A DNA stretch of 64,000 nt from Oncomelania hupensis (GCA_036898135.1 CM072519.1:33683939-33747938); one strand, 5' to 3'. Shown: positions 18,670 to 30,985, counted from the stretch's first letter. Program-made: numbers and translations. Notes: a model not told the origin generated them from the sequence alone.

Positions 18670-20050
18670 CATTGCAAAAGATAAGCGACAACGACCATTG
18701 TGCAAAGTTTACTCTTGTGTGCATGTATCTGTTTCTCGTTAGTTAGTCCATTCATTTATATCTTTATTACTTTTTTTTCTTGTTCGACGTTATTGCATTT
18801 TTTGTCTGTTATACTATAGTTATATGTTTGTTTTCTTTTCATTGTTGAGAAGATTAATTAGTGTGCTTCTATTTTTATTGCTGTGTACTTGTTCCTGTTC
18901 GCCAGACATTTCATTGTTGTCATTTGTCAAAGGGTAGCACTTATTTCAGCTTTGCTTTTGTGTGCCTTTTATGTTCTCCATGCTTTGTTTACTTGTCTCG
19001 TGAATAATAAAATTCTGTTTAAACCAGCGACCAAGGCAGTCACTACAAGAATCAGTGACGGGTCAATACAAGGAGTCCAGAAAAGGCATCAGGAATCTGA
19101 TTTATCTAACACTGATCAATAGCGATCGTTTATCATCTCCCTTGGCAGAAGGGGCTCAGACTCCCCCCTCCGGAATCTCTTCATTGCTCTAGTATGTAGC
19201 ACAATGAAATGCCAAACAGCCCACCCACAAGTTAAGCTCGTCCTCCTGCATCGTATAGGCCTATATCAGTTAAAAAGATTTTTCTGAGAACTTGCGGCCG
19301 TTGGGGAGAAAAGCTCCCTTCTGACAGCTTGTGAGGGCTATGCTATCCTCAAGCTCTTCTCTCTGGCTGCTGTACCTTAGACCTCCAGTCATACACCGTA
19401 TTCTAAACTGAGCCAACACCAACATAGAAAGAGAGGTGTAGAGATGTGCGTGTGAGCGCGCGCGTGTGTAAGCAGCCCAGATTTTATTCGAATAGGAAAT
19501 AATTGTGGTGTGTATTCTCTTAGGTTGCGGATGTTTGGCCTAAAACATCAAAAAAAGGCATAGCCGCGGTCGACCAAATATTGCTAAGGGTCAAATTACA
19601 CGTATTAACGATTGAGCAAGGAACGGAAGTGAACACCTCTTCAACGTCGATTCCTGATCTGCTGTCTAGTCTAGTTACAGAATAACGTTCATTAATCACG
19701 CAGTCCATTTATCACCGTTGAAGCGGTTGATTTTCATGCCGCACCTCAGTGCAGTTGAAAGACCACCGTGCAATCATTGAAAGGTGAATCGCGGCCATAA
19801 CGATTCCAGACAAAACAAACCTACCGATCAATAGCAATCATAAAATCAATACAAACAGGAAAAGGTACCATTGGGAACAAAACGAACTGACAACATCACA
19901 AATGGATTTACGTAACCTGATCCCTCTTAGACTGTCTTTTCTGCTTTAAAAAAAATTCTACAAATCTTCAGCTACTGCATTTTTGAAGACTATTTAACTG
20001 TCAGATAAGGGAAAAGATCTACAATGTAAAATGACACCCCACTTAAAAAC
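18670..20050. other. Non-coding stretch
   Basis: T-rich sequence followed by a moderate-GC part. No exon, SINE head or terminal repeat was recognised. An alternating TGTGAGCGCGCGCGTG run lies at 19450-19468. Confidence 0.5.
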
Positions 20051-20134
20051 GTAAGCTAATGTTCATACAACTTTATTTAACTGTCAAACTGACATATCTA
20101 CTAGGAAGAGACAAAAGGGGATCAAGGGTGTGTA

Positions 20135-20138
<4 letters not shown>

Positions 20139-20181
<43 letters not shown>

Positions 20182-20196
20182 GACAGAGAGAGAGAC

Positions 20197-20245
<49 letters not shown>
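20139..20245 (+). repeat. (AG)n microsatellite
   Basis: A (GA)n run interrupted by GACAGAGA units. Confidence 0.92.
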
Positions 20246-20249
<4 letters not shown>

Positions 20250-20464
20250 GTTTTAAAACAAAATCTGTCGATGTAATGTATATTAACTGTCCTTGATAAT
20301 AAGTGCTCGAGCTACCAGAAAGCTAAATCCCACTTGACAATCTAAGTTACTGCATTCCAAAACTTATTTATCTAGACTTATCTTCGAATGGAACGCGATT
20401 TAAAGGAATGTGGGAGATAGATTGGATGAGCTCAAAAACAAAAACAAAAGCAAAGCCTCGCTCT

Positions 20465-20650
20465 GTTTGTAGATTATAGTCACACGACACTTTCGCATAT
20501 AGGTGACTACTGGACCGATTTATACTGACACCAGCGGGCCAGTTGTTGGTAAAGGGGAAAATAATATGATCACACGTTGACCAATCCGGGATTCGAACCA
20601 GCGACCTTTCGGTTACTAGCAAGACGCTCTTACCAACTGAGCTACCCGGC
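20465..20650 (-). mobile_element. tRNA-Thr-like SINE, copy 1, with 11-bp target duplication
   Basis: The minus strand begins GCCGGGTAGCTCAGTTGGTA, has an anticodon-loop-like CTAGTAA (AGT, Thr type) and a B box GGTTCGAATCC. A roughly 110-bp unrelated tail follows. The acceptor stem ends do not pair, so it is not a working tRNA gene. AGCCTCGCTCT flanks it perfectly at 20454-20464 and 20656-20666. A second copy at 46408-46606 is almost identical. Confidence 0.88.
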
Positions 20651-21367
20651 CCCTCAGCCTCGCTCTAAAGAACTTCAATTGCTATATACTCCAAAGTGTC
20701 AAAGTAAATGTAAATCCCCCCTCCCCCACCTGAGACCCTAAAACTACTATTCTTCAACTATAAATAATTATTACATTGTCAGGTTGATCCACTCCAAAAA
20801 GATCTCCAGCAACTGAAGTTCAAAGCGTAAGTGAGATTTTATAGTTTACCAGTGGTACGGACTAGGCCTACTTCAATGATTTTTTTCAACATCACTTGTA
20901 TTAAACTGTCAGATAGATTTATGATCTGTTAAAGGTGAAAATGAAAAAAAAAGTACCGTTTCACACCCTGTCGAAAGAATGACGAATATATCTAAATCCC
21001 TTCCCAAGTTTTCAACATTACTGCAATGTTATTGACAACAGTGTGATCTTCAAAAAAAATTTAAAAAATTACTTATTAGGCAATTACTTAGTTATTGTAG
21101 TTATTTCTTTGCGTGCGCAAAGCCACGCAAAAACACATACTCGTGTGCTTAATTCCTCAACCTCTCTACTTTACTTTCCACGGTGCTATAGAAGGCTAGG
21201 TACCAATACCCAGCTGGGTTGACTGGGGCGATTGTTGTGCATCGTTTAATTTTCCTGACCGTTTCGCCGGTTCCATTCAAGTACTGACCGGGCCCTATTA
21301 AATATTAACAAGACTTAACACGCCACCCAGGAATGTGTGCTACAGTAACTGTATATTATATAACACC

Positions 21368-21405
21368 ACAAGTATATCAACTAATACTGTAGTTGATATA
21401 CTTGT
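21368..21405. repeat. Perfect 16-bp inverted repeat (hairpin)
   Basis: ACAAGTATATCAACTA, a 6-base loop, then TAGTTGATATACTTGT. No mismatch. It is short and A/T-rich; it could be a MITE relic or chance. Confidence 0.8.
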
Positions 21406-21594
21406 GATAACACAAGTTTTGTGACCCATAAAAGCATACGTAAACACTTCCGTAATCTGTTCCAGAGGGAACGTGGGAAGAAGAAAGAAAAAGGGAGGAG
21501 GGATAAAGGGGTGGATTACTGCTCTGTATTAACTGTTTAAAACGCTACCTCTGCTAACCCAATGGAACTCTCTTGGGGGTACTGTTCTTGATAA

Positions 21595-22300
21595 GCAGAT
21601 GGAGTTCAATGTTGCCAAGTGCCATGTCCTATCTGTTACCAACAAAAAGAAACCTACCCGCTCAAACTACACCCTCCACAGTCACATGCTCGAGCAGGTG
21701 GACAGTGTTAAGTACCTCGGTGTCGAGCTTACAGAGAAACTCCACTGGGGGAAGCATGTTCACGCTTTGGCTGCCAAAGCGAACCAAACCAGCGCCTTCG
21801 TCTACAGAAACCTGAAGGGATGCCCCACTGCCGTCCAGACGCACTGTTACAAAGGCCTAGTCCGACCAGTCCTGGAATACGCTTCCCCAGTGTGGGATCC
21901 CTTTCAACAGAACTTGAGCGACACCCTGGAACTGGTCCAACGAAGAGCGGCCCGAAGGATCCTGCATGACCTTAGTCCCCGGTCTAGCGCCTCTGCGCTT
22001 GTCCGTCAGCTAAACCTGCAGACCCTGTCTGAGCGTCGCAAGATCGACAAAGCTGCAATGCTGTATAAGATCATCAGTGACCAAGTCGATATCCCTGCTG
22101 GTTCACATCTTAAACCAGCAGCACGTGCCACCAGAGGACAGCAGGCAAAGCTCCAGGTGCCCCAATCTAGAACCAATGCTCACCTACATTCCTTCTTCCC
22201 CTCCTCTATCCGTCTCTGGAACTCTCTCTCTGATGCAATCACAACCACTAAGTCAGTCCCCGCCTTCAAATCAGCAATGGAAGGATGGCTCCATTTGTAA
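21595..22300 (+). mobile_element. Jockey/CR1-group LINE, intact C-terminal reverse transcriptase frame
   Basis: An uninterrupted frame of 233 codons starts MEFNVAKCHVLSVTNKKKPT and ends AFKSAMEGWLHL then stop. Recognisable blocks are KYLGVELTEKLHWGKHV, GLVRPVLEYASPVWDPF, VQRRAARRILHDL and SFFPSSIRLWNSLSDAI. These are the thumb and C-terminal region of jockey/CR1-group LINE proteins. The catalytic palm is missing, so this is a 5'-truncated insertion. GC content is clearly above the flanks and the frame is intact, which suggests it is young. An A/T-rich tail with ATAAATAAATATAATAATAA follows. Confidence 0.87.
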
Positions 22301-22804
22301 ATATCTCATTGGAAAATAAATAAATATAATAATAAAGTATTTTGTTAAATAAGAGCCTTATTAAGGGGCTACCTGTACCTATTATTATTTTCTTAATTAT
22401 TTTAAATAACCTACTAGTGTATCATAGTTTTGTCCTCCAAACCCCACTGTGTCTCCCCCTTCCCCTAGTAGAGGGGGTGGGTGCCTGAATGTTTTTTTGT
22501 TGTTTGTTTTTTGTTTTTTGTTGTTTTTTAACGTGCTGGCGCATGCTCCCGTCAAGTCCCACACATGTGTATTGTTCCCCAACATTGGGGTTTGCACATT
22601 AATCTGAAGAAGAAGAAGAAGTAAGCAGAAAGGCCTTAACAACCATCGGCTTTAATAAGCCGACAAATAGAATTATTGCCCTTAGAACCAGACTGATAGA
22701 TTTACCGCCCCTTGCACCTAACACCATATTGAGTTACCGCCCTTAGCACCTACATCACGCGTTATTTATTTTTTTGGAACTAGACAGATAGAATTATTGC
22801 TAGC

Positions 22805-22880
22805 GACAGTGGGAATTTAAAGCACTAAATTTCCAGAAAGTGGGGATACTATTTATACTGAAACCCCCGGCACTCCCACG
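22805..22880 (-). repeat. Family B 3' block (TTTAAAGCACTAAATTTCC)
   Basis: It matches 29833-29872, 43868-43935 and the reverse complement of 44740-44825: GGAATTTAAAGCACTAAATT, GTGGGGATACTATTTATAC and CCCCCGGCA. Non-coding. Confidence 0.7.
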
Positions 22881-23575
22881 GGGGATGTGAGGAATGTGTG
22901 AACCTTTGAAAAGTTGTTGGCGGTATCTTGTGAATAGAGAGTTGTTCATTACCAAACAATAAGTTGTTGGTGTTTTTAAAAGTAGGGTTTAATTGGTTAA
23001 TTGTTTGCGTACGTAATCCTACAGGGCCGAATATAGGATAAAAAAGGATAAAATATTCAGATGTTTTTGCAGGATACCACAATGACAGACTGGGTCTCCT
23101 AATAAGTGACGGCGCTGTTCTAAGATAGAATTAATGCAGGATACACATTTCTTGCAAGCCTGTGTATTATATAATACCGTGGACTATTTTCTTATATTCC
23201 TATATATTTTTATGCGTAGTCTGTGGACTATTATATTCCTATGTATATGTTTATGCGTAGTCTGCCATGTCTTCATTTCATGTATTTAATTTTAGGTCTG
23301 TACACATTGTGATTTTATATCATACACACACACACACGCACACACACACACCCACTCACGCACACCCACGCAGAGTCTATTTTGATAGAAACTTTCTCAT
23401 CAAGATCCCAGTTAGCTCCTGTGACAAGATATAGATATCTCTGTGAGATAGACAAAGAAACTTTCTTTAATTAATATTACACCCGTGTGTGTGGAGTACG
23501 GTGTATACGCTAACACATCCCCTTTGCGAAACTCGAACTCTGGACCATCGGCACACGAGAAAGGTAGCCCTGAAC

Positions 23576-23832
23576 GGGAACATCTCGTTACTCCCCCGTA
23601 TCACTACTCCCCCGGCTCGTTATTTTGAACATAGTTCGACCTATTTCGTCGCCTATAGGAGACGAACTAGGTAAACCTTTTAGAAAAGGGTTCGGGTAAG
23701 GGTTAGTTGCAGAGCTATCCCTAACCCTTTTCTCTACAAAAATCACTTTCCGATTCCTACATTCTTAAATAACGAGCTGGGGGAGTAACGAGCCGGGGGA
23801 GTAGTGATACGGGGGAGTAACGAGCTGACCCC
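23576..23832. mobile_element. Foldback MITE with 9-bp target duplication, MULE-like
   Basis: The left end GGGAACATCTCGTTACTCCC continues CCGTATCACTACTCCCCCGG. It matches the reverse complement of the right end, GGGGTCAGCTCGTTACTCCC, through the same continuation. The right arm has one extra TAACGAGC-GGGGGAG unit. The inner sequence also folds (AAAAGGGTT..AACCCTTTT). The element is flanked by GCCCTGAAC at 23567-23575 and 23833-23841. A 9-bp duplication and ends starting GGG fit the Mutator-like superfamily, but no transposase is present to prove it. Confidence 0.78.
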
Positions 23833-24154
23833 GCCCTGAACTAGGACTGTAGTAATGTCTTTGCTGTTTTACTGAATAATAATAATAATAAGGTATATTG
23901 AAGATCCTGTGTATTTCTAAATAAGTAATCCGGTAATACTAGTACTCATTTACTAATAGTCCTTGATCATCTACTGATCACACGCACACAAACTGTGCAT
24001 GGACTTAGCTGCCGAACTGGCACCATACCTCGAAATTATCAATAATAGTCAAACAGCCAGCATTGTTTTAAAGAAATAATACGACTAAGAGCTATAGTCT
24101 TTCAAACAAATAATATGGCCAAAAGATAAGTCACTAGCATAGGCTGAAAACCAT

Positions 24155-24610
24155 CTGTGGTCAAGCAAGATTAACAGGATTAATGATGACTCCAGTTCAC
24201 TAGATGATGAACTGAGAAAGCAGCTTACATATTACGTACAGAACAATTGCTCACGGGACTTCAGATTTGGGATCACACTTGTTCAGGCGTTATTATATAT
24301 CGCGCAGATCTGTGTGCGTGACAGAACAGTGCATTCTTTGTAGATACCATAAACTGTACTTTTCGCCCATAATCACTTCTTTGTATTCCAAAGATCACTG
24401 GGATAAGACAAAAATACAAGTAAAAGGATTGAAGAAGATAAAGCACGGCAGATTAAAAGATTCTCTATAAAAGTACTTCGCTACAACGCTTCGTCTGGAG
24501 TTCCAAGGCAATGGAGGAACAAAATCCATTTCACAAACAATGTATACAGCACTGAGAAGAAGTCATTTTCATTATGAAGCAATCATAAAACAACAACGAA
24601 TGTGAATATT
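24155..24610 (+). other. Possible decayed protein-coding relic
   Basis: With two or three breaks one frame reads SKINRINDDSSSLDDELRK, QLTYYVQNNCSRDFRFGI, and later KARQIKRFSIKVLRYNASS. Codon-like composition and the length hint at an old transposon or pseudogene, but I recognise no family. Confidence 0.25.
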
Positions 24611-24854
24611 ATTGACAATTTTTACAGGTCCAACACACACCCAAATAACCTACATGCACACATACACAGAACATCCACACACAGTGAATCAAACAAACAT
24701 ACATCACAAACACAGGACGTCGCAGCTTGCGCAGGTACACAAAGAGAAACTCACTTGTGGAAACTATAATCAATATAATCTGTATCACTACTATAAACTC
24801 TGCATCACCTGAGCAACAAACAAACCCCACTGGCGTTTTTGTCTCAACTCTCAC

Positions 24855-24925
24855 CTGAATAATTCACCAACATTGGCGCAATAGTGCCAGGATAACGATC
24901 GTCACAGGAGTTAATCGGGATCTTG
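24855..24925 (-). CDS. Candidate upstream exon of the ANKAR-like gene
   Basis: Acceptor TTTGCCTCCCCCAG has a good pyrimidine tract and the donor TCAG/GTGAGA is good. The 71 nt are open in one frame, KIPINSCDDRYPGTIAPMLV then NYS, with one base before and one base after. The end phase (1) matches the first firm ankyrin exon if that starts at 11554. The start phase (2) matches the candidate exons at 28158 and 42155. No homology is recognised, so the assignment rests on splice sites and phase. Confidence 0.4.
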
Positions 24926-25184
24926 CTGGGGGAGGCAAATGGTCTATCAATTATTCAAGATGTCTACTTTTCTCTGAGATTGTTGATTTATGAATTCTTG
25001 TCTGCTGTTTTGTAGTGTTTAAGTTGAGTTCTGCACAATGCAAAACAGGTGCAAGAAGTACGCCTACTGAAGCGGTATTCTTAAAAACCCAAATGTCCCG
25101 AGTTGACTGATTTCCATGTTAAGAGTTCGGGACACGATTCCACAAGTTATGAACGAGCGTTACTACATAGGTATACTTTAAAGG

Positions 25185-25592
25185 GCCACAAGTAGAATAA
25201 TTTGTTTATTTTTGGGTGAAAGCGGGTTTACTTTAAAAATCGCCTTCTTATTACATGAAATAATGATAAAGTGGACTTTCGTTGATTAAAACCTTGGCTA
25301 AAGTCTGAATTGTCCATTTCTGTTCTGACAGGAAGTGATTTCCCCTGTTTAACGGTACATCAATACACTCTACAATCTACTAAATGATATTTGTAGCGCT
25401 ATAGCGCTAGCTTTCAATATAAACCTACGCAAAACTACGGAATTTATTGATTTTCAAAAAATAACTAAGTAAGAGTTCGAAAGAGGGTTTTTTGTTGTTG
25501 TTTTTTTGTTTGTTGCAAGCTAACTCTTTAAGTTGGTCAACATTTACTGTGAATGGTAAACGGATTTGTCGAGATAGCGTGGTCAAAGTGGG
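25185..25592 (+). repeat. Dispersed repeat family A, copy 4
   Basis: It carries TGTTTAACGGTACATCAATA, AAAACTACGGAATTTATTGA, GGTCAACATTTACTGTGAAT and the end GTGGTCAAAGTGGG. Its closest visible relative is copy 1 at 7.8 kb. Confidence 0.72.
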
Positions 25593-26442
25593 TGAATGAA
25601 CATTGAGGTTTAACGTCTACACCCACCATTGGCGATAGGGCAGACGGGGATAACCATCCCAGGGAACAATAGGTAGGGCGAACCTGAAAAAAATATATAT
25701 ATAAAAAAGGAGGGGTCCCTGTTATAAAATATCAGTGCTACTAGGTCAGTAGTTTGTTAGTACTTCCTGTCTTCTGTACTCTCTAAGGTAACCTGGAGCG
25801 GGGTGGACTGTGATAGTAGGGGTTGGGACGATGAGCTGGGATGGTATGTGGTAAATGTATGGCAAGTCTACATACAAAGTAAGACCAGTAGGAGGATAAG
25901 GTAGCAAAAGCACACACCAACGATTATTTTTTTTTTTGCGGGAGATGTTAAATATCAGGACATTAAGAACATTAGTGAAAGAAAAAACACGTGACTTTGT
26001 CTAAACCACACAACCCACCAGTCTCTACATACCCAACGCAGCTCCCCCCCCCTCCCTCCCTCTCTTTGTTTAATTTATTGCTTTGCCAAGACCGCGAGCA
26101 TTTACGTGTTCCTGCGCATTAGGCAGCTGACATAGGATTACGGCTCTAGGAGTAGCTACAAGATGAAAGCTCACATTCACTGGTTAAGACGAAGTGCTTT
26201 TTTTATTTTTTGAGCTCACAGCTACTTAAGGTACCCCCAGAAATAACTCCTCGGGTTTAGTTTGTGGGACTCAGAGCAGTTGGTCGATCATAGATATTGA
26301 ACTTAACTAGATCCAGAATTTATTGAAGTGTTAGATACCCTTTTGAGGTGTAGAGGACTCGAGAGGAAACAACACAAATAGAAATTGTCAACACATCGAG
26401 TTAAGGCGAACATTTCTAAAACAAATAATAAAAGATACAATT

Positions 26443-26448
<6 letters not shown>

Positions 26449-26519
<71 letters not shown>
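26449..26519 (+). repeat. (TAA)n microsatellite
   Basis: A pure ATA/TAA run directly abuts the 3' end of the tRNA-Arg-like SINE on the minus strand, so it is probably that element's tail. Confidence 0.92.
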
Positions 26520-26520
<1 letters not shown>

Positions 26521-26910
26521 AGGATGCTATGTACGCGCCTTTCCCCAAATCAATCAGGCTCAAAGCGCGGCGATCTGTACCAACATACACGCTCACCTGT
26601 CTCATCCACCCTCGCACACACACACACACACAACAAATACATATCCATCAATCAAACAGGTGGTGTAAAGGCAGGGAGATCGCTATTGGAAGACAGAAAG
26701 AAAATCGAATTTTTATTTTTGAAAATTGTTTATTGACTGCATCCAGTACCATTATTGAAGGGAGGGAGGAAACCGGAGTGCCCGGAGAAAACCCTCTGTG
26801 TGAACCTCAATAGTCTCGTACCTAAGTCACATACGTTCGCCCCTTGCGGGAATCGAACCCGCGACCTTCGGCAAAGGAAACCGGCGACTTATCCACTGCG
26901 CCACGAGGTC
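26520..26910 (-). mobile_element. tRNA-Arg-like SINE, copy 1
   Basis: The minus strand starts GACCTCGTGGCGCAGTGGAT (A box) and has B box GGTTCGATTCC. The body then runs on for about 320 bp with CGGAGGTTTTCTCCGGGCAC-type sequence, ending CCTGTATTATTATT. Copy 2 at 39041-39410 matches along the whole length. A reading frame on the plus strand through this element is an artefact. Confidence 0.85.
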
Positions 26911-26912
26911 AC

Positions 26913-28150
26913 CCTTCCCAAATTTAATAAATTTAATGAAACCAAGCGTCGCTTATTCATTCTCTCTTAACCGAGTGCATTTTTTTTTCACATGCTTTGA
27001 GCTCCCTAAATGGCGCTATATTCTTAGTAAGTGTTTTGTTAATCTAATTATTTTTATATAAAGATATTTCTTATTTTCTGCCCAGGGAACAATCATCACG
27101 CTCAGTACCACCACACCACCACCAACCAAACCCTTCTTCCCAACCGCCGTAGGTAGTGCCTTTAAAAATTTTCTGAATGGAAAGTGGTTGTTTTCCCTGT
27201 CCCAATCTCCTAAAAGAAGTTACAAAAGCAAAGTACCTTTAAAACACTTCAGCCCATATTCGTATCACAATTCATTTTTAAGTGCTTTCATTATTCTCCT
27301 TTTAATCTTTCGTATATTGACTGAGGTTTTAAGTCAAGGTCTTACAATCTTTTCAATTGCGACTTTTGGCAGTACCTGAGTAAAACATTCACATAAATCT
27401 GACCTAGAGTTCGTAAAAAGAAATAAAAAAAAAACAACTATTCTGAACCTACTCAAACCACTATAATCCTCGTCTTTGGCGAACTAAGAGTTAAGATTTG
27501 AATAATTCAGTCTCCTGTCCTTACTTAAGTGAAAAATTTAATAACATAAGACACTAACTAAGGCGCCCATGAAAGGAATGACTTTATTGATTTGCACAAT
27601 TACACAAAACACTGTATACTACAACTCTTTCTTTATAGGCTAATGCTGAGTGCATTTAAGTTGTCGAGAGAGGTATATTATACTCTCGTAAAAGCAGTCT
27701 CTTGTTGGCCGTTGAATGGGTGGCCTGTAATTCGGTCTTTTCGTCAAAGAGAATTGCAATAAGCTTATGTCAAATAATGCCTTTTTAGTTCATACCATCA
27801 ATGACTGAATGGCCTTTGGCAATCTAACATACACTATCAGTGGGAATCAAATCGACAGCTCTCGAATTACTACTGAAATAGGAAAGGATTAAACCCGAAT
27901 ATTGGTTCCTCACTTTAAATTGTCACTTCTCTTTGAAAGACCATAACTTAATATAAATCCATATCAGATTCCCTTATTCCTTCCAAATACACATCAGATT
28001 TCCCAAATACACATCGGATCCCACTGTTCCTTCCAGATACAAACAGTAAATGTTCCTATGTCTTGTTGTAACATTCTCTATCAAGCCTGATTTTCTCCAG
28101 ATAGGGTAGATTTTGTAGACAACGAAATCCCTCTTTGGACCCAAAATGAA
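26913..28150. other. Non-coding stretch
   Basis: A/T-rich. At 27965-28055 the motif TTCCTTCCAAATACACATC occurs about three times as a short degenerate tandem. No exon recognised. Confidence 0.5.
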
Positions 28151-28157
28151 TTCTTAC

Positions 28158-28198
28158 CTTGCCACATGTTCATGAGCCAAACTGGCGCGCAGAATCAT
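28158..28198 (-). CDS. Candidate first-exon-like segment
   Basis: ATG with purine at -3 (GGAGGAATGA) opens MILRASLAHEHVA and ends AG/GTAAGA, in phase 2. TATAAATTTATAATA lies 20-35 bp upstream of the ATG, which could be a TATA box but leaves almost no 5' leader. It could splice to the candidate exon at 24925 as an alternative start. No homology is recognised. Confidence 0.28.
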
Positions 28199-28393
28199 TC
28201 CTCCAGATACAATATTATAAATTTATACGAATACCAACACGCAATCATTTATTGTCCATATCGTTAGATTTATGTTGCTAGTATTTTCAGACAAAAAATC
28301 CTCGGGCAGTGCTTCGGTGTAATAGCAAATGCCCGCATTTCTGTTTTGGAAAGAAGCAACAATTACCAGCAGATCACAGGCGCGCCTTTGCCT

Positions 28394-28440
28394 GTGACGC
28401 GTCTCCCTTTTTAATAGATAACCAAAGGGAGACGCGTCAC
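28394..28440. repeat. Perfect 17-bp inverted repeat
   Basis: GTGACGCGTCTCCCTTT, a 13-base spacer, then AAAGGGAGACGCGTCAC. The arms are GC-rich in an A/T-rich setting. It could be a cruciform or the core of a small palindromic element. Confidence 0.85.
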
Positions 28441-28744
28441 GGGTATATATGTGCTCGCGTGTCCAGATACAAGCGTCTGTGCAGCAGATACAGAACACCT
28501 GAACTGGCGAAAACAACAATACAGCTCACAAACCAACACCCTTGTTCGACTCACCTGTGGATAACCGGGACGGGAGGGCTGGCACTATTTTAACCCGGGG
28601 AAGGTTAAAACTACGCGAGGTAAAGGAGATGGGTACCACTTTAATAAAGTCGGCCCTGAGAAAATGGATGTCTTATAATAAATCCTCTTTCCCACAGACC
28701 CATGTTTTTAAAAGAAAACATTCATCTTAACCACATTATAGGCC

Positions 28745-28875
28745 AGACTAGTAACACTCTTTAACCTTTCTGAAGATACCTTTAACCTTTCTGAAGATAC
28801 ATTATAGATTCATAGATTCACTCTTTTTCACATTTAACCTTTCTGAAGATACATTATAGATTCACTCTTTCTTGG
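28745..28875 (+). repeat. Short tandem repeat of AACCTTTCTGAAGATAC
   Basis: Three copies of a unit containing TTTAACCTTTCTGAAGATAC, two with ATTATAGATTCA-CTCTTT following. Non-coding. Confidence 0.8.
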
Positions 28876-29364
28876 CAAAACTGATTCCTACAATATCGTA
28901 TAACCTTCCTGGCTATGCTAACAGTTTCGCATATGCTCCCCAGACATACCCTATTCAAAGCTAAATCTGCATTGCGCTTACGGAACAGATCGAAAGCAAT
29001 CAGTTATCGACAAAAAGACGCAAGTACCCATTGATCCCAACAGCCCACCCGACTAGCAGACAACGGGAGGCATTGTCAATTTGGGGTAGCTCCACAGACT
29101 CGGGGCACCGGTATGCCGTGAATGCAATACTTATAGAGGTACATTTTCAAAAGGGGCGTATGGAGCAAAAGAGCAGACGGAACAAACCGTAGAATATAAG
29201 AGATTGTATTACATAGAGACAGAAGAAGATAACTGCAGTAGTTTGGCATAGAAATGTTATCTTATTTCCTGGAAAACAACAGCAGCAGCAACAACAAAAA
29301 CAAAACATTGCTACATCTGTAGGTATATTTGAAAGTTCCGCGTTATATACATAGTCATTGCTTA

Positions 29365-29580
29365 AAGGGGCCAGAGGACTGCAAAGAGCCGCATCAGGAC
29401 CACAACTTCGTTGAAAGAGACCCCCAATCTGCATAAAAGATCTACTGAAACAACCCTAATGGTAATACTAAATGCACTCCGCCAGCCGGTCAATTTACAA
29501 TAAAGGCAAACCATGCGCGATATGCAAGGGACGCTGAGACTGTACCCTAATTTATTCAATCCCCCGTTTACAAAAAGGAA
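29365..29580 (+). repeat. SINE family C body fragment
   Basis: TCTGCATAAAAGATCTACTG followed by AAACAACCCTAATGG and GGACGCTGAGACTGTACCC matches the minus strand of 45320-45500. The head is missing or lost here. Confidence 0.7.
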
Positions 29581-29832
29581 ATGGAATATAATTATTATAA
29601 AATAAACTTACATATAAAATGCCTACATTGCTAACTAATAATAATACCATAGAAAGCCTCAGTGACCATTTGAAAGAAAGCGTCCAATAGCCCAAAGCTG
29701 ACCCAGCAAACCACATACACAAACGAGGAGCTTTGGGAGATTAAAAAAACGTAGGTTATTGGTCTGGCGAAGAAGATAGATTGATATAACAGATTAGGAA
29801 CGAGAAGGAATACATGAGAACGACAGAAACAG

Positions 29833-29868
29833 TGGTAATTTAAATTTCCACAAAGTGAAGATACTATT

Positions 29869-29957
<89 letters not shown>
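29833..29957 (+). repeat. Family B 3' block running into (TAA)n
   Basis: GTAATTTAAATTTCCACAAA and GATACTATTTATAATAATAA: the family B motif ends directly in an 85-bp TAA run, suggesting the run grew from the repeat's end. Confidence 0.8.
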
Positions 29958-29958
<1 letters not shown>

Positions 29959-30154
29959 GCAGGTCGAGCTGCGGGGATTAGTGAAGGAGAGGGGAACTTA
30001 TTCTGTCTAAATGTCTTTATGACCAAGTTTGTCTGTCTGTCTCTGCCTGTCTCGTTGGTATTAACTTACGTGTTCATCGCTAAATCTAAATAAATCCCAA
30101 TTCATTCATTCATCCAATCCACCTGTTCAGCACACTACCCCACGCCAAGAATAC

Positions 30155-30245
30155 AATTTTCCGGGGAGCCAGTCATTCGCCGAAAAAGGCAATCACCGAA
30201 GTCGAACGAAGCTCTCCGATGTGTTACGAATGATGCTTGCATGAC
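30155..30245 (+). repeat. Dispersed repeat, inverted partner at 33.8 kb
   Basis: CAGTCATTCGCCGAAAAAGG then ATCACCGAAGTCGAACGAAG reappears in reverse complement at 33783-33903. Non-coding. Confidence 0.7.
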
Positions 30246-30715
30246 TATGACTAGTTAAACATTAAAAATGGTCACTGTTGCGTCTATTTCTGTCCGATTT
30301 ACACAGATTAGCATTTCGCATCGGTGTACTTTGTTAAGATGAGCATAATTATTATCGTCCATTTTTAATAGTTGCGTCCATTACTTTGCTTTTGTTAGTT
30401 CTCGGCAGTAGACTAAATATTAGCATTCCCCATTTCCTGCCTAGAATCAAGTAGACACTGTAATATACATAGGCCTAATCTACAATATATATTAGAAGTC
30501 AGTCTCGGCGTTGCGAAGACGCGTCACTAGCTGACTATAATTATTAGACCTGTATTGTTTGTTTTATACGTAAATAAATGTATAAACTATTCTAGTTAAT
30601 ACTATTTAGGCCTATACTTCATAATATTCGAAGCTTTAGATTTCCGGAGAAGGACGAGTAGGCTAAGCGAAATCTTTTTTTTTTTTTTTCATTACTCGAG
30701 ATCAGAGTTAAATTA

Positions 30716-30985
<270 letters not shown>

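Noticed and set aside
26303..26813. Two long frames on opposite strands
   Set aside because: They run through (TAA)n and the tRNA-Arg-like SINE; the same peptide appears at the other SINE copy.
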